DNA of 64,000 bases. It comes from Chiridota heheva (taxonomy: Eukaryota; Echinodermata; Holothuroidea; Apodida; Chiridotidae). Below, piece after piece: positions 1 to 11,162 of the stretch (positions within the stretch are counted from its first letter, which is position 1; each line of letters starts with the position of its first letter). The position numbers were made by a program, and so were the translations under genes. Below the pieces are notes generated by a model. That model did not search any database, was not told where the DNA came from, and saw only the letters and a list, made by a program, of their open reading frames with translations. Location of the stretch: the NCBI GenBank assembly GCA_020152595.1, contig JAIGNY010001844.1, forward strand, positions 101,001-165,000, written 5' to 3'.

Positions 1-1
1 T

Positions 2-1135
2 GTGGCTGGGGGGAAATGGGAGGGTCGTGTTTTCGAAATCAATACGGGGATGGTTCTGGAATTTTGGGAATTTTGGGTTTTTTTTTTTAAAGGTAAAATT
101 TTGCGTGAAAAAGTAGAGGGGATTATTTCAATTGTTTGTCAGTTAGGGGGGTATGATGTGGGTCTTGTAAAATTTGATAGCTTCCGGTCAAAATTAGACA
201 GAATTATTAGAAAACAAAAAAAGCTGTGGGGGAAAAGAAATTCAAAGGGAGGGCAAAAAAAAATTGATGACTTTTTGGGTGGCCTTTTTTTTCCTTTTTC
301 AACCCAGCAAGTGGGTGGTGAACTGGGACCCAGTGGTGAACCGGGACCCAGTGGTGAACCGGGACCCAGTGGTGAACCGGGACCCAGTGGTGAACCGGGT
401 CCCAGTGGTGAACCGGGTCCCAGTGGTGAACCGGGACCCAGTGGTGAACCGGGACCCAGTGGTAAACCGGGACCCAGTGGTGAACCGGGACCCAGTGGTG
501 AACCGGGACCCAGTGGTGAACCGGGACCCAGTGGTGAACCGGGACCCAGTGGTGAACCGGGACCCAGTGGTGAACCGGGACCCAGTGGTGAACCGGGACC
601 CAGTGGTGAACCGGGACCCAGTGTTGACCTGCCATTAATAGCTCCTTCCTCTGAGTGTCCCCTGGAGATTGCAAAGCTGCAGGAGAATTTGCTTTTGAAA
701 AACGAACTTGTGGAGGAGCTGGGAGAGGACAGGAAAATGTATCTGGATGCAACCCTCCAGCTCCGGGCAGAAAAACACAAGTTAAAAGAGAAATTAGAGG
801 TGAAAACAAGAACATTAATAAATCAAAGTAGAAGAGATAAAAGGAAAAGAGATGCTCTATCGAAAGAGTTACAGAAGAAAGAGGAGGAAATAAAAGGTTT
901 GGTGAAAAGTGTTCACGAAAAAGAAAAATGTTTGGCGGAAACAGTGCAAAAAAATGAAAATACTGTGAAAGAAAAAAATATCGCAATTAAGGAAGCAGAA
1001 GATAAATTAAAAATCGAATTATGGAAATGCCAACATGAAATTAAATTGTTAAATGAAAAGAACGCCAAGCTCATGAATGAAAAAAGAAGATTAAGAAAAA
1101 GAGAGATCTATTTGGAAAAAATGTTCGGAAATTGA
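2..1135 (+). pseudogene. N-terminal part of transposase-like gene: collagen-like repeat plus coiled coil
   Basis: Reading frame open at the left edge of the window, so the true start lies outside. Residues ~1-100 have no recognisable domain. Residues ~105-210 are about 17 copies of the collagen-like hexapeptide GPSGEP (one copy has Lys for Glu). Residues ~220-375 are a highly charged Lys/Glu-rich heptad-like stretch, predicted coiled coil. The frame stops at 1133-1135, but the next frame continues the charged sequence without loss of character through an A-rich run (1140-1152) and an in-frame TAG near 1221, into the block that begins at 1233. I read this as a frameshift in one original gene. 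The collagen-like hexamer tract is too short and isolated for a fibrillar collagen. Function unknown; the link to the downstream core is inferred from continuity. Confidence 0.55.
310..630 (+). repeat. 18-bp minisatellite encoding GPSGEP
   Basis: About 17 head-to-tail copies of GGACCCAGTGGTGAACCG, nearly identical. Two or three copies carry GGT for GGA and one copy carries AAA for GAA. The unit length is a multiple of three and the unit contains no stop in at least four of the six frames, so long shadow ORFs appear on both strands. Confidence 0.95.
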
Positions 1136-1232
1136 TCGTAATAAAAAAAAAACAAAGACAAAAAAGGAGAATGAAGATCTAAAACAACTAAATGCTTGGC
1201 TAGAGAATGAACTTTGCACTCTTTAGGAGAAC

Positions 1233-2587
1233 TTGGAGGACTTGGAAAGCGAAGATGGCGAAAGAATAAAATCATTTTTAGGGGCAAAGGATGTAATCAG
1301 TTTCAAAAATGGTTGTTACACTGATGATATAAGGGCACTGTATCAGGACCTGATGATTAAAAATGTTGGTGCCCATAATGTGGAGTTTGTTATCAGGTCT
1401 GTCATTAAACATCTTTCAGGCGTATCTGATATCAGACTCCCAGGCAAAACATTTGCCAAGTGCATGTTTCTTGAAGCCCGAGCACTTGCACAGTTGCAAT
1501 GTCTTGAGAAGGTCATCAAGGCTTCAGATGACGATGATGTTGTCACCCTATGTACCGATGGTACTTCTAAATGGGGTCGGAAATATGGTACATATGATGT
1601 CAGCTTCTCTGATGGGACTGTGCAAGTGATCGGGCTCGAGATATGTCATCAGGTTCTGCTGATTGCACCATTGAAGTCTTAAAAGAGGTAGTGTCTGATC
1701 TTTCTCATCATCAGTCTGGTGAGTCTCCTCTCTCTCTGCAGCCAAAGTTATTACTGCCATTAAAAACACCATGAGTGATAGGCATTCTGCAGAGAAAAAG
1801 GACACAGACTCCTTCAGGATTATAGGACCTCTGTCCTACCCTTAGTCAAAAGGAGTTTCAATAAAATGACTGATGAGGAGAAAGTTCAAGTAAGCAGGAT
1901 GAATGACTTTTACTGCGGACTTCACTTTGTTGTTGGTCTCGCAGATCAGACAGCTAGCTGCCTAAAACTCTTGGAAAAAAATATTCATGGTTCTGAGAGA
2001 GTAGGTAGCCAGGCACTTCCAGGTATTTTAACAAGAGGGAGTGAAGCTGGAACTGTGCGGCTGATTCAACTTGTGTGCAAAAGTATTCAGCAGCGGGCCT
2101 GTGAGAAGTCAGGAAAGCCAATAGATTTCCTGGCTTTTCTCAGGTCCAGTGGTGTGGAAAAAGATGTTCCTCTTGCTCCATTTAAAGGAAACAGGTTTAA
2201 CATTATTTTCCACAATGCTGCAGGAGTTTTTTATCTATATCAAGAACTCCTGGACTTTTTCACGCAAGTCGAAAAGATAACCAGCTGATGAAAGTCGTTC
2301 ATGCTGATTTACAGGTTGCCTCTTTTAAGTCTGGGTGTAGGGCCCTTGGCATTATTAACAAAACTATCACCTCACCATTATGGAGATCTTTGAATGAGAA
2401 GGATGCAGAGGGAAAGAGAAAGCATGTGAAGAGAATGAGTGACAGGTACCAGAGGTTCATGGAGTGTTGTGGTAAGTGGGCGAAAGATGCTACAGAGTTG
2501 ATGAAAGGAGAGGAGATGTTTGTTGATATTGATACAAAGAAGGATGCTGTTTATAATTGTTTGTTTTGGAGTGTGAGAAGGATGTGA
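1233..2587 (+). pseudogene. Core of multi-copy transposase-like family, frameshifted
   Basis: Three blocks in different frames (1233-1682, 1866-2288, 2288-2587) together make one protein core. Diagnostic pieces are LCTDGTSKWG near 1545, AIKNTMSDRH near 1758, MNDFYCGLHFVVGLAD near 1900, NRFNIIFHNAAGVFY near 2190 and GCRALGIINK near 2335. I remember this series from a high-copy uncharacterised family in fish, lancelets and cnidarians. I infer an RNase H-fold cut-and-paste transposase or a domesticated relative because of the DGT motif and multicopy habit; this is not proven. One frame change lies in a CT run (about 1727-1738). The region 1790-1860 has further stops. It is continuous with the coiled-coil part upstream and the ORF downstream. 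Confidence 0.6.
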
Positions 2588-3858
2588 TGTGTAAATCTAT
2601 TTTGGAAACTTTGTGTGCATCATTTGTTATTTTGGGGCAGAGAATGTTGGCAGATCACCTTGTCGGAGGGAAGCATGCCGTGATGAATGATGAAATGGTG
2701 AAGGAGACAAAGAGTGTGCCCGAGACAAATGTGTGTTGTGAGAGAGACTTCGGAATGTTGGACCATTTAATGCGAGAGAAGCCAAATGCGCTTACCATTG
2801 CCTTGGAAGGTATGATTATGTGTGCTGAGAATGGTATGGGTGAATGGAGAGACAGTTTAGATGAAGAAAAGAGGAAGGAGTACATGGAGATTGCGAGAAA
2901 GTCAGTAAAGGAACAGAAGAGGAAGTTTTATGAGAGGCGAGAGAGAATTTGTGAAATGAAAGCAAAACAGTGGAAAGAGAAATGTGAGAAGGCTGCAGAA
3001 CGACTAATCCGTGAGCAAGAGAGGAATGAGAAATTGACAAATGAGCTGGTTGGGGATGGGGGGTTGTGGATTAGTGAGAAAGAAATGAAGGAAAGGTTGA
3101 AAGATAAAAGTGAAAAAGATAAATTGGTAAGTCTTAGAATTCAGTTAAGATTTAGAAAGTGGGTGTTAAAGATGAAGAACGAGGAGGGAATTTTAAATTT
3201 GTCTAAAACAGGCAAACATTTATCTGCAAGTAAATTAACAGAAAATATGATGAAGTTGTTTTTATTCAGTGGTGGGAAAGGAGAAAAGAATGTAGATGTT
3301 GAGTATAGTGTAGTAAATGAAGAGGAAAGAGTAGTTAAGGAGGGGTCTCAGAAAAGACTGCAAAAATTGCAGCCTCCAAAGAAAAAAAGGAGTGTTGATA
3401 TCAATTCTGTTAAGAATTTGGATTGTAAATTGGTAAGGCATTTGACAACTGATGAGACAAATGGTGAAAAGTGGTATGGAGGGGTAGTTAAAAAGAGGGG
3501 AAGTAGATATTTTATCCGGTATGATGGTGATGAGGAGAATGAATGGGAGTTTTCAGAGAAAGAATTTGTGGAAGACTTGGAGAGAGGAGATCTTGTAGAA
3601 ATGAAGGTGAGAGCTGAAGATTTTGTGGGAAGAAGAGTGAAGCATTTGTGGATGAGTAAGGATGGTGAAGAGATGTGGTGGGGTGGGCGTGTGATTGATG
3701 TTGGTGAAAGGAGTGATGATTGTGTTGTAGAGTACAATCCAATTGGATGGAATGAAGATGAGGAAGATGATGACGAGTATGATTCAGAGAGTTTCGAAAT
3801 TTTGACGGTTCCATTGGTAAGAGATTATAAAAATGGTGAGGTGATAGTATTGTTTTGA
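2557..3858 (+). CDS. C-terminal part of transposase-like gene with Tudor/chromo-like tail
   Basis: Longest clean frame outside the Polinton (433 codons). It overlaps the preceding block in another frame, so its ATG is probably internal to the original gene and not a real start. Residues ~50-85 hold CERDFGMLDHLMREKPNA, the most conserved part of this family. Residues ~85-240 are Arg/Lys/Glu-rich, likely helical. A PPKKKRS cluster near residues 273-279 is a candidate nuclear localisation signal. Residues ~290-420 contain two Tudor/Agenet-like strands with the patterns WYGGVV, YFIRYDGD and GRRVKHLW, then an acidic stretch and LVRDYKNGEV before the stop. A methyl-reader role for the tail is inference. 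An AATAAA at 4120-4125 could serve as its polyadenylation signal. Confidence 0.55.
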   Translation: MFVLECEKDVMCKSILETLCASFVILGQRMLADHLVGGKHAVMNDEMVKETKSVPETNVCCERDFGMLDHLMREKPNALTIALEGMIMCAENGMGEWRDSLDEEKRKEYMEIARKSVKEQKRKFYERRERICEMKAKQWKEKCEKAAERLIREQERNEKLTNELVGDGGLWISEKEMKERLKDKSEKDKLVSLRIQLRFRKWVLKMKNEEGILNLSKTGKHLSASKLTENMMKLFLFSGGKGEKNVDVEYSVVNEEERVVKEGSQKRLQKLQPPKKKRSVDINSVKNLDCKLVRHLTTDETNGEKWYGGVVKKRGSRYFIRYDGDEENEWEFSEKEFVEDLERGDLVEMKVRAEDFVGRRVKHLWMSKDGEEMWWGGRVIDVGERSDDCVVEYNPIGWNEDEEDDDEYDSESFEILTVPLVRDYKNGEVIVLF

Positions 3859-4900
3859 TTATGTATATTTTTGTTCATTTGTGTTCATTATTTTTCACAA
3901 GTGATTACATTCTTTGCTCGTAACTTATTTTAATACGGGGCTGTGGTTATGATTTTTTTTTCATGACTATTTTATTTATTTTTTATATTGTCAACGTAAT
4001 AGTTTCACAACTCATTCCATACTGTGGTGCTTATTTTGCCAAAGTACTTAACATGCCAAAGAAAAGCCTTTTTATAATTCCTGTAGTCTTTCACAGGCAG
4101 CTTTTTATATTTTGTATCTAATAAAGTCTTAGTAATTTTTATCAGTTGTATAAACAAGTTATATAAAGTGTTGTTTTCAGTACTCTAAAGAGCATTGGTT
4201 GCTTGCCAGTTGCCTGTTTTACTATAGTTGTGTATTCACACCTTTACAGTATTTTATGCCATTTTGTGCAGTTTTGTTGTATTTCAAGTTAAAAGCTACT
4301 GTATATTATACAGTATTTGTAAATATTACAGAAGTCACCTTGATTGTTTATACCTTGATAAAGTAACAGAAGGTTGAACAATTTTGAAATACTCATTTGC
4401 TCTAATAATTAAAGAATCACAGAATTTATTGTCTGTTCTCAGTTTTGGTAACAAGGGAAAAAGAATACATGTTTCCATATAGCTTACACATTAATTTTCA
4501 TGTGCTTGTTCTGACACTGCCATGGCTGATGTGAAATAGTTTTAAATGCCATACAATCTTAGTGTATGATTACTTGTTTTAATTATCAATAATCATGAAG
4601 AATTAAAAGCTGTCTCATTACTTTGAGTTTTGCATAAGTGAAATGTTGTAGTAGTCTGTATACTTCATTTAATTATAGTTAACAATTATTCCCATGGTTC
4701 AAACTTATTTGAAATGTGCAAAAAATAATTGCATTTTATCTTTGTGGAACTTTTACAAGATGCACGATCTCTTATTCAGCAAATGCAAAGTAATGCTGAG
4801 CACTTTCTGCAAGTGCATATTGAACAGAACTGTACCACAATATGCTGAATGTTATGTATTGAGCCCACAGATCTCGTAAGAGTGACTGAAATGTTTGTAT
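3859..4900. other. AT-rich non-coding, probable 3' UTR and intergenic
   Basis: No convincing reading frame. It contains AATAAA at 4120-4125. The rest is AT-rich with scattered stops in all frames. Confidence 0.6.
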
Positions 4901-4904
4901 AATG

Positions 4905-5310
4905 TTTGTCTTCATTGTCAAGATTGGGTTGGGGTGAAGTTCGTCTTCAGATCTTGGTTTTGAACATGTTTTTGTATTAATGTTTGTCTTTATTGTCAAG
5001 ATTGGGTTGGGGTGAAGTGCCTCTTCAGATCTTGGTTTTGAGCATGTTTTTGTATTAATGTTTGTCCTCATTGTCAAGATAGGGTGGGGGTGAAGTTCGT
5101 CTTCAGATCTTGGTTTTGAACATGTTTTTGTATTAATGTTTGTCTTTATTGTCAAGATTGGGTGGGGATGAAGTACCTCTTCAGATCTTGGTTTTGAGCA
5201 TGTTTTTGTATTAATGTTTGTGCTCATTGTCAAGATTGGGTGGGGGTGAAGTTCGTCTTCAGATCTTGGTTTTGAACATGTTTTTGTAATTTGTTTCTTT
5301 ATTGTCAATG
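4905..5310. repeat. 78-bp tandem repeat, about five copies
   Basis: Successive copies of ATTGTCAAGATTGGGT (4914, 4992, then every 78 bp) followed by GATCTTGGTTTTGA and CATGTTTTTGTATTAA. The unit is 26 codons long, so the reverse strand shows a repetitive ORF. I consider that ORF a by-product. Confidence 0.9.
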
Positions 5311-5761
5311 ATCGAGAAATGGAGGGGTGAAGTACACCCTCAATGGCCTTTGAAGGCTTTGAAGGTTTATTGATGGTACAGTGTTCTTTTATTTTGAAAC
5401 CTTGGAAAAAGAGGAGAAGAAGAGTATCTGATAAAGAACCATTCAGTTAATATACAACTTTCTTTTGTGCACTTTAAGAATGTTTGAATCTTGGGAATAT
5501 TTGATGATTTTGATTATTTGCTGTAAATTGGTTGCTACAACATTTTATATACAAAGTTGAAAGTCATGACATTGCCAAAATTAAGCATGATGATTGTTAA
5601 CTGAATCTATTAATTATATAATAATTTTGTGTGACATCTAGCACTTATTTGCCTCAGATGTGACAGTTTAAAAACAAACTCATGAATTTTTATGTAAGCA
5701 TAATGGAAACATCTCGTCTTTTTTGTTGCTAACCTAAAACTGAATTCTTTGAAATATATCT

Positions 5762-5762
<1 letters not shown>

Positions 5763-5831
<69 letters not shown>
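5763..5831. repeat. (TA)n microsatellite
   Basis: Uninterrupted TA dinucleotides, about 34 copies. Confidence 0.98.
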
Positions 5832-5834
<3 letters not shown>

Positions 5835-8370
5835 TATTGTATATAGTTTATAGTTATTGAAAAGTGAGGCTGCTGATACTTTTTTATAGTGTTTATAGTC
5901 ATACCAACTTTACGGCGGTATGTATTGTATAGTAAGAAAACTTTTTAGAAGAAAAAAAAAATGCAGGACATATTGGAGCAAATGAGTAATGGTCTTATGT
6001 GATCAGCCTCCTCGTGGCAAGACTGGATAGGCTGGATAGGGCCTTTCAAAAGGTCCATATGCAGCTGAACTAATGGTCACAAGTGTAAACAAAGGATAAA
6101 ACAGCAGCTTGTGCCAACACTTTATTTCATAAAAATGCATGTTCATCACTGCATATAGAGTATATGTGTATATATAGTATGTGTGTTATTTGTAAATGTA
6201 TACATAGCGTGTGTGTACATGTATATAGTATATATATAATGTACTAATTAACAGTACTTAACAATAATTAAAAGTAATTAAACATTCTAATCACTCTAAA
6301 ACTGCTTTCTAGCATCACAGGGGCAATAGAAATGGAAATAAATTGATTACATGGCACTTAAATCTCATGAAAAGCATATTTTGATTAATTGCACGACTTT
6401 CCGTCTATACTCGATATTATGCTCGTTAAGGAAATCATCATTTTTGTTAATTAATAATTACCTGAATGAAATTGTTTTGTCCTGTAAATGCCTATATTCT
6501 TATTCTATGGGCAAGTTTCTATAACCTCCAGAGGTTTGAAGCCAATACCTTGTAAGACTGAAAAGTTATGTATTATTGAATATGGAGATTTCACACCTCT
6601 GATCATTGCAAATTGGAATGACCGTCCAGGTGTTTTAGCCGAGTTGCAACAATGTTTGAGGTCCCGAAAAACATTGATTAGTAACCTTTTTGGGCTTGAT
6701 TTTCATTTGTTTGGAAAGCATGTGGCTCATACTTCATAATAAATCAAGTTTTATTGACTCACTTAATGCTTAGGGAGTGTGGTACCTTATAGAAATTGAC
6801 AATATCTTGCATTTCCGTTGCCATGGAAACGCTTCAAATAAGCCGACTAAAACAAAAGCACTTCATTTGGTCATATCTTGGGATTCCCTTGACCGATTTT
6901 GATGATTCTTGGTGTTTTGTGTTTCTGTCATTGTGCTCTTTCTAGGTATATTACCTAAAACTTCTTCCTTTAAACTTCATTTTTCAGTGTGGCATCCTTA
7001 CATGATGGCATAACTAGATCATAACAACCCCAAGTATACAATTTCCATATGGTGCATGGACAGATTCTGGCATAGACTTCAAATTGTTCATTCCAGTAAT
7101 CGACCACCCAACTAGAAAGGACAAACTTAAATATTGGCCCTGACAATTGAAGTAAGCAACTCAAGAACATACTTTATGATGTATCTGAACTCAAATTTAC
7201 TTATTTTAGTGGGTTTTTGTTTGATTTAAAAAGGATCTGAGTAGAAAAAGATTTCTTATCTGACCTGTTAAAAAGGTTAGAATTTGAAAAAGTGAGCTTC
7301 CTGGCCATATATGAATTTGATCAAATTAGCTTTTCATATTCTTTCTAAATTTTAAACTTAACATTAGACAACTCTCAAGAAAATATTTTGGCAGGTTTAT
7401 AGACATTGATTGGTTTATTGTATGTAGGGGTTGTCAAATACATAAGTGGACAAAAACGGGTGGACTACATGTAGGTGGACGAAAACTACATGGCCTACCC
7501 TAACGGCTATGTGCAATTTTGGTAAAAATCACAAAAAATTGTGTTTTCTTTGTAACGATAGTGGCCCCTATGGATTTTCAGGTAAGCCCTAACGTTAGGC
7601 TACCTAAAATGTGTAAAAAGGCTCAAATCAGCAAAGTTTGTGGAGTGAATCTGATGTATTACTACTAATGCAAACCTGTCGCTTGCCACAAGTGTATCGC
7701 ATATTTGCAATTGCAGACTGCACCATTGTTCTCTCACACACTGCACAACATGCATGACTCACACTCACTTGTGACTTGGTCAGTCGCATCATTATCGTCA
7801 AGCCAAAACATTAACATTAGGCCTAACGTAACGTTACGCTAATTGAAAGTAAATATAAGGGCCCAAGCATAACTAACGTTAAAATGTTTAATAATTCATA
7901 CTTGCTTGATCGACAATCTGTTCCAATGTTACTCCGCTCCAAATCTTCGCATAGTGCAATAAATCTGAACTTTTTTTGTAACTAAGTTATGTCAGTAGGC
8001 CTATGAGTATGGTACGGTCAAGGGATCAAGAGTTCACTGCTACCGAATCTGACTCATGTGTAACACAAACCGTATGGGCAGAAAGCGTGACGTCATTCGG
8101 CCTTTACGTGTAGAAGGCGAATGACGTCACGCTCTCTGGTATAGGCCTAGACCTAATCCAAAAGTTGTTTACTATCCGGAAACTTTACAAGCGCTGGCAA
8201 ATTGGTAGGCACAGTGCGGAAAACTGTACGTGCGCATATCATTAGTAAAGGAACTGCTTAAAAATTTGGACTGCAATTTTGACCAACAATTTAATCCACA
8301 TCATCCCAAAAGATTAGCTTTGCATCATAGCATTGAGGTATAAATAGTTCTATGCTCATAGTTTATTTCA
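5832..8370. other. Intergenic, no gene seen
   Basis: AT-rich. Degenerate TATATGTG runs at 6150-6240, TAACGTTA and TAGGCCTA words at 7580-7880, and the CRE-like hairpin at 8085-8132. A short ORF at 6488-6739 has no recognisable domain and is not supported. Confidence 0.6.
8085..8132. promoter_or_regulatory. Hairpin with two TGACGTCA (CRE-like) palindromes
   Basis: Left arm 8085-8104 and right arm 8114-8132 are reverse complements apart from one extra G, with a ~9-nt spacer. Each arm contains GTGACGTCATTCG or its complement, i.e. a full CREB/ATF-type TGACGTCA. Whether it is regulatory or a relic of a foldback element is open. Confidence 0.55.
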
Positions 8371-8375
8371 CCTTT
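8371..8375. repeat. Target-site duplication, left copy (CCTTT)
   Basis: Matches CCTTT at 28955-28959 exactly and abuts the inverted repeat. The sixth base differs (A on the left, T as the last base of the right repeat if the frame is shifted by one). Confidence 0.7.
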
Positions 8376-8590
8376 AGTAGTATACAAAAGAGGGGTGTCT
8401 GGGACATTTTTGCGGTTGTTTTTGTTCCCACTGGTTCTTGGACACTTTTGCGATCGCTTTTGCATCGTTTTTGTTTCCACTGTTCGGGAAAATTTTGCAA
8501 TTTTTTTTTTTTTTTTTTTTATTTCACTTGGTGGACTGGGGTTCTGATACACTTTTTTACCCACTACTATTGAAAATTTATGACAGAAAA
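8376..8590. repeat. Polinton left terminal inverted repeat
   Basis: Reverse complement of 28737-28954 with small indels. It contains three subrepeats of ~45 bp sharing GGACACTTTTGCGATCG and TTTTTGTTTCCACTG. A T run at 8499-8520 replaces mixed sequence in the other copy. Confidence 0.93.
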
Positions 8591-8614
8591 TACATATATA
8601 TTTTTTTTGTATAT

Positions 8615-9000
<386 letters not shown>

Positions 9001-9093
9001 TCAATATTTTACCTGTGGTTTTTGTATATAACCCCCAGAATTAAAGCGTTGATGATAACAAAAGGTAATGCTATCTTTTTTTCATTTTAGCCT

Positions 9094-10352
9094 CTAGTGT
9101 ATCATCAACCCCACCAGGTAGGAGTTGTATCCGGTAGGCTGCTGACCCCCTGGAACTGGGGGTTCTGGATCCGGTAGGCTGCCGTATTCTACCCCCGAAT
9201 CAAGAACTGGAGGTTCTGGGGCTGTGATAAAATTTATATTATGGTGCTTACCTATAGCAAGGTCTTTAGCAACAATGATATTATTGTTGTAGCCAATTTG
9301 GGTATCTATACGCAAAAGCATATTGCTAGGAATCATGTACAAATCTTGACCCGGACTGAAATCTAAATGAGTTGAGGCATAGGTCAAGGTGTCCTGATAT
9401 CGTTGAATAGAAGATGGGAGATCGATAGGAGTAGCCACTGCATCCTCAACATTATGAATAAATTGTTGCTGAGCACCCAGACTAACACCACCACCAAGAA
9501 TTTGACTGCAAGTTTGTGCTGAGCACCTAAAACAGCCCACACAAGAACACGAATGCTGTCGTTGATATAGTTGATACCAAGGTCTGTGAAACAATCACTA
9601 GTTGGTTTGATTATTTTTAAGTGACCAGTTTTCATACTCGATGGTCGACTGATGTAGTCGACGGTCAGCATCGCTACCCGGTCACCAAATGACATGATTT
9701 TCTTATCATAGTAATTGCTGCTGAGGTAGAAGTTTGCGCGGATGATACCTTTCTTCGCCATGTCGTTAGCCACATACTGAATAGGGTGATAAGGGGTTGA
9801 GTACCATTTCGAGTACCATTTCCAGGATATCCCTAGTCCCTGGTTTGGAACCCCTGGTGGGGTCCACTGGGTAACTTCCGGCGAAATCCTTAACTCTTCA
9901 CACAGTTGTTTTAACGCACCGTCACTGTACGGGTTATTGTAAGGGTCAAAGTTATCCACATCTGGTAGACGAACTTCAAGTCTTTTCAATATTCTTCGTA
10001 TGGTGTAATACACATGAAAGCGATAAACCATGCGAACCGTCCAGTGTTTGTAAATAGTCATCTGCTCGGGAGAAACACACTATCTGCGGCAATCCACAGG
10101 ACAAAGTTTAACTGCGTTTGTTCTGTTGTTATAACATCATAGGGTCGGCACGCTACCTTTCCACAGTGGCATCATCATGCACGCTGTGTATACAGTAGTT
10201 TTTAAAAAGTTTTTCAACTTTGCCAAGAAGTACTGATCTGATCCGCCTGGGTATATCCGCTGTTCTGTTAGATTATCCACACCCACAGTCTCAGCATCCT
10301 GCCAAACAGGAGCCGATGGCATATGTCCGGGGATGTGTTTAAATGCTACCAT
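9094..10352 (-). pseudogene. Polinton structural-type protein A, frameshifted
   Basis: Starts at the ATG at 10352 and ends at 9094, ~420 codons if frames are followed. The three frames used are 10352-10137, a short bridge (about 10140-10050), then 10061-9384 and finally 9594-9094. N-terminal part: FKHIPGHMPSAPVWQDAE. Middle: WTPPGVPNQGLGISWKWY and FGDRVAMLTVDYIS. C-terminal part: proline-rich, with EPPVPGG near the end. There is no membrane segment. Size, soluble character and place at the distal end of the late block suggest a virion protein of the Polinton PX/minor-capsid type. I do not recognise it with certainty. At least three frame changes make it non-functional. Confidence 0.6.
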
Positions 10353-10449
10353 ATATACATGTCATGATGCCTTCAATATGGAGGTGGATCTCGCTGAAAG
10401 CTTAACTTGAGGCTCCACCCAGTGCGTTGGCAATAGCCTACTGCGCCTC

Positions 10450-11032
10450 CTACCGCCCAATTTGTTTCCCATCTTCCAGAAGCTTTTTTTTTTTTCTCAT
10501 CCTCATCTCTCTTTTTAGCAGCACGGGCCTTCTCTTTAAGACTTTATAACGTTCAAATTCTGCAACGACCGTCTGAAATTCCGAAGCAGAAACGTCCTCA
10601 TCTTCGACGGCTTTACTGACAAGGTCTACGGTGCTGTTAAGATTAGAGGAAGCAATTGTTGCAATCTGACGATGCTTCGCAACTTTCTTATCCATCCGTG
10701 TTCTTCAATAATTACAAAGTACACTACCAACACCACATACAGCAGCAACACTTTCCATCATAGCAATCGCTATTGGTGCAGCAACAATCGTAGCCAAAAC
10801 ACCTATTCCAGCTGCACCAAGTCCCATGGTTGTTGGTATAAGCACTGTGTCTACTGCTTCAAAAACCCATGGGAGACCCGTGTGTATTTGCGGCTTAGAC
10901 CTTCTCGAGTAGAAATCTCAGCTTCAAGGTATAATTTTTTAGTTGTGTCATATGTTGTAAGCGAAAAATGCTGGCTCCTTCCTCAGGAGGAGCTGATGGT
11001 AATGTTGGGTAAATGTTGTCAGCAGCCTTCAT
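10450..11032 (-). pseudogene. Polinton-associated membrane/helical protein B, frameshifted
   Basis: ATG at 11032, stop at 10450, ~195 codons across several frames. Residues ~1-15 are MKAADNIYPTLPSAPPEEG, a late-domain-like P(T/S)AP/YP-rich start. A long hydrophobic segment follows (GLGAAGIGVLATIVAAP and on), then a helical C-terminal domain with DKKVAKHRQIATIASSNLN and EFQTVVAEFERYK. I remember this two-part architecture as a common gene of unknown function in invertebrate Mavericks. Its ATG overlaps the stop of the penton-like gene as ATGA (11029-11032). Two or three frameshifts and a stop separate the hydrophobic and helical parts. Confidence 0.6.
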
Positions 11033-11162
11033 AGCGATTTTAATAGCAACGTCACTTCAATTGATAAATTATCATTATGTATGAGTTGGCCATAGCCATC
11101 ACGCACCTCTAAGGTGATGGTGTTCAACACACCTCCAGCAAGAGGTTGCATCATGGGGTGTT
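11029..11162 (-). pseudogene. Penton-like gene C, 3' piece cut off by LINE insertion
   Basis: C-terminal ~43 codons ending LSIEVTLLLKSL, including TITLEVRDGYGQL. This resembles the C-terminal beta-strand (IEI..D..G..I) of the small jelly-roll or penton-type proteins of Mavericks. The 5' piece lies at 15557-16433 beyond the LINE. The stop overlaps the start of gene B. Confidence 0.6.
11158..11162. repeat. LINE target-site duplication, 3' copy
   Basis: AACAC read on the - strand. The same five bases occur at 15557-15561. It sits directly after the (CAA)n tail of the LINE. Confidence 0.55.

Noticed and set aside
139-986. Long reverse-strand ORFs opposite the GPSGEP tract
   Set aside because: They exist only because the 18-bp unit lacks stops on that strand; the flanking sequence shows no coding signal.
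1719-1741. 23-nt GTGAG...GCAG segment whose removal keeps the frame, like a tiny intron
   Set aside because: Too short for animal splicing. The CT run inside it explains the frame change as slippage, since GCAGCCAAAG also continues the frame.
4772-5308. 178-codon reverse ORF with 26-residue repeats
   Set aside because: Translation of the 78-bp tandem repeat; no start context or flanking coding sequence.
6488-6739. 83-codon ORF
   Set aside because: No motif, no neighbouring exon and no splice sites; length within chance for AT-rich DNA.
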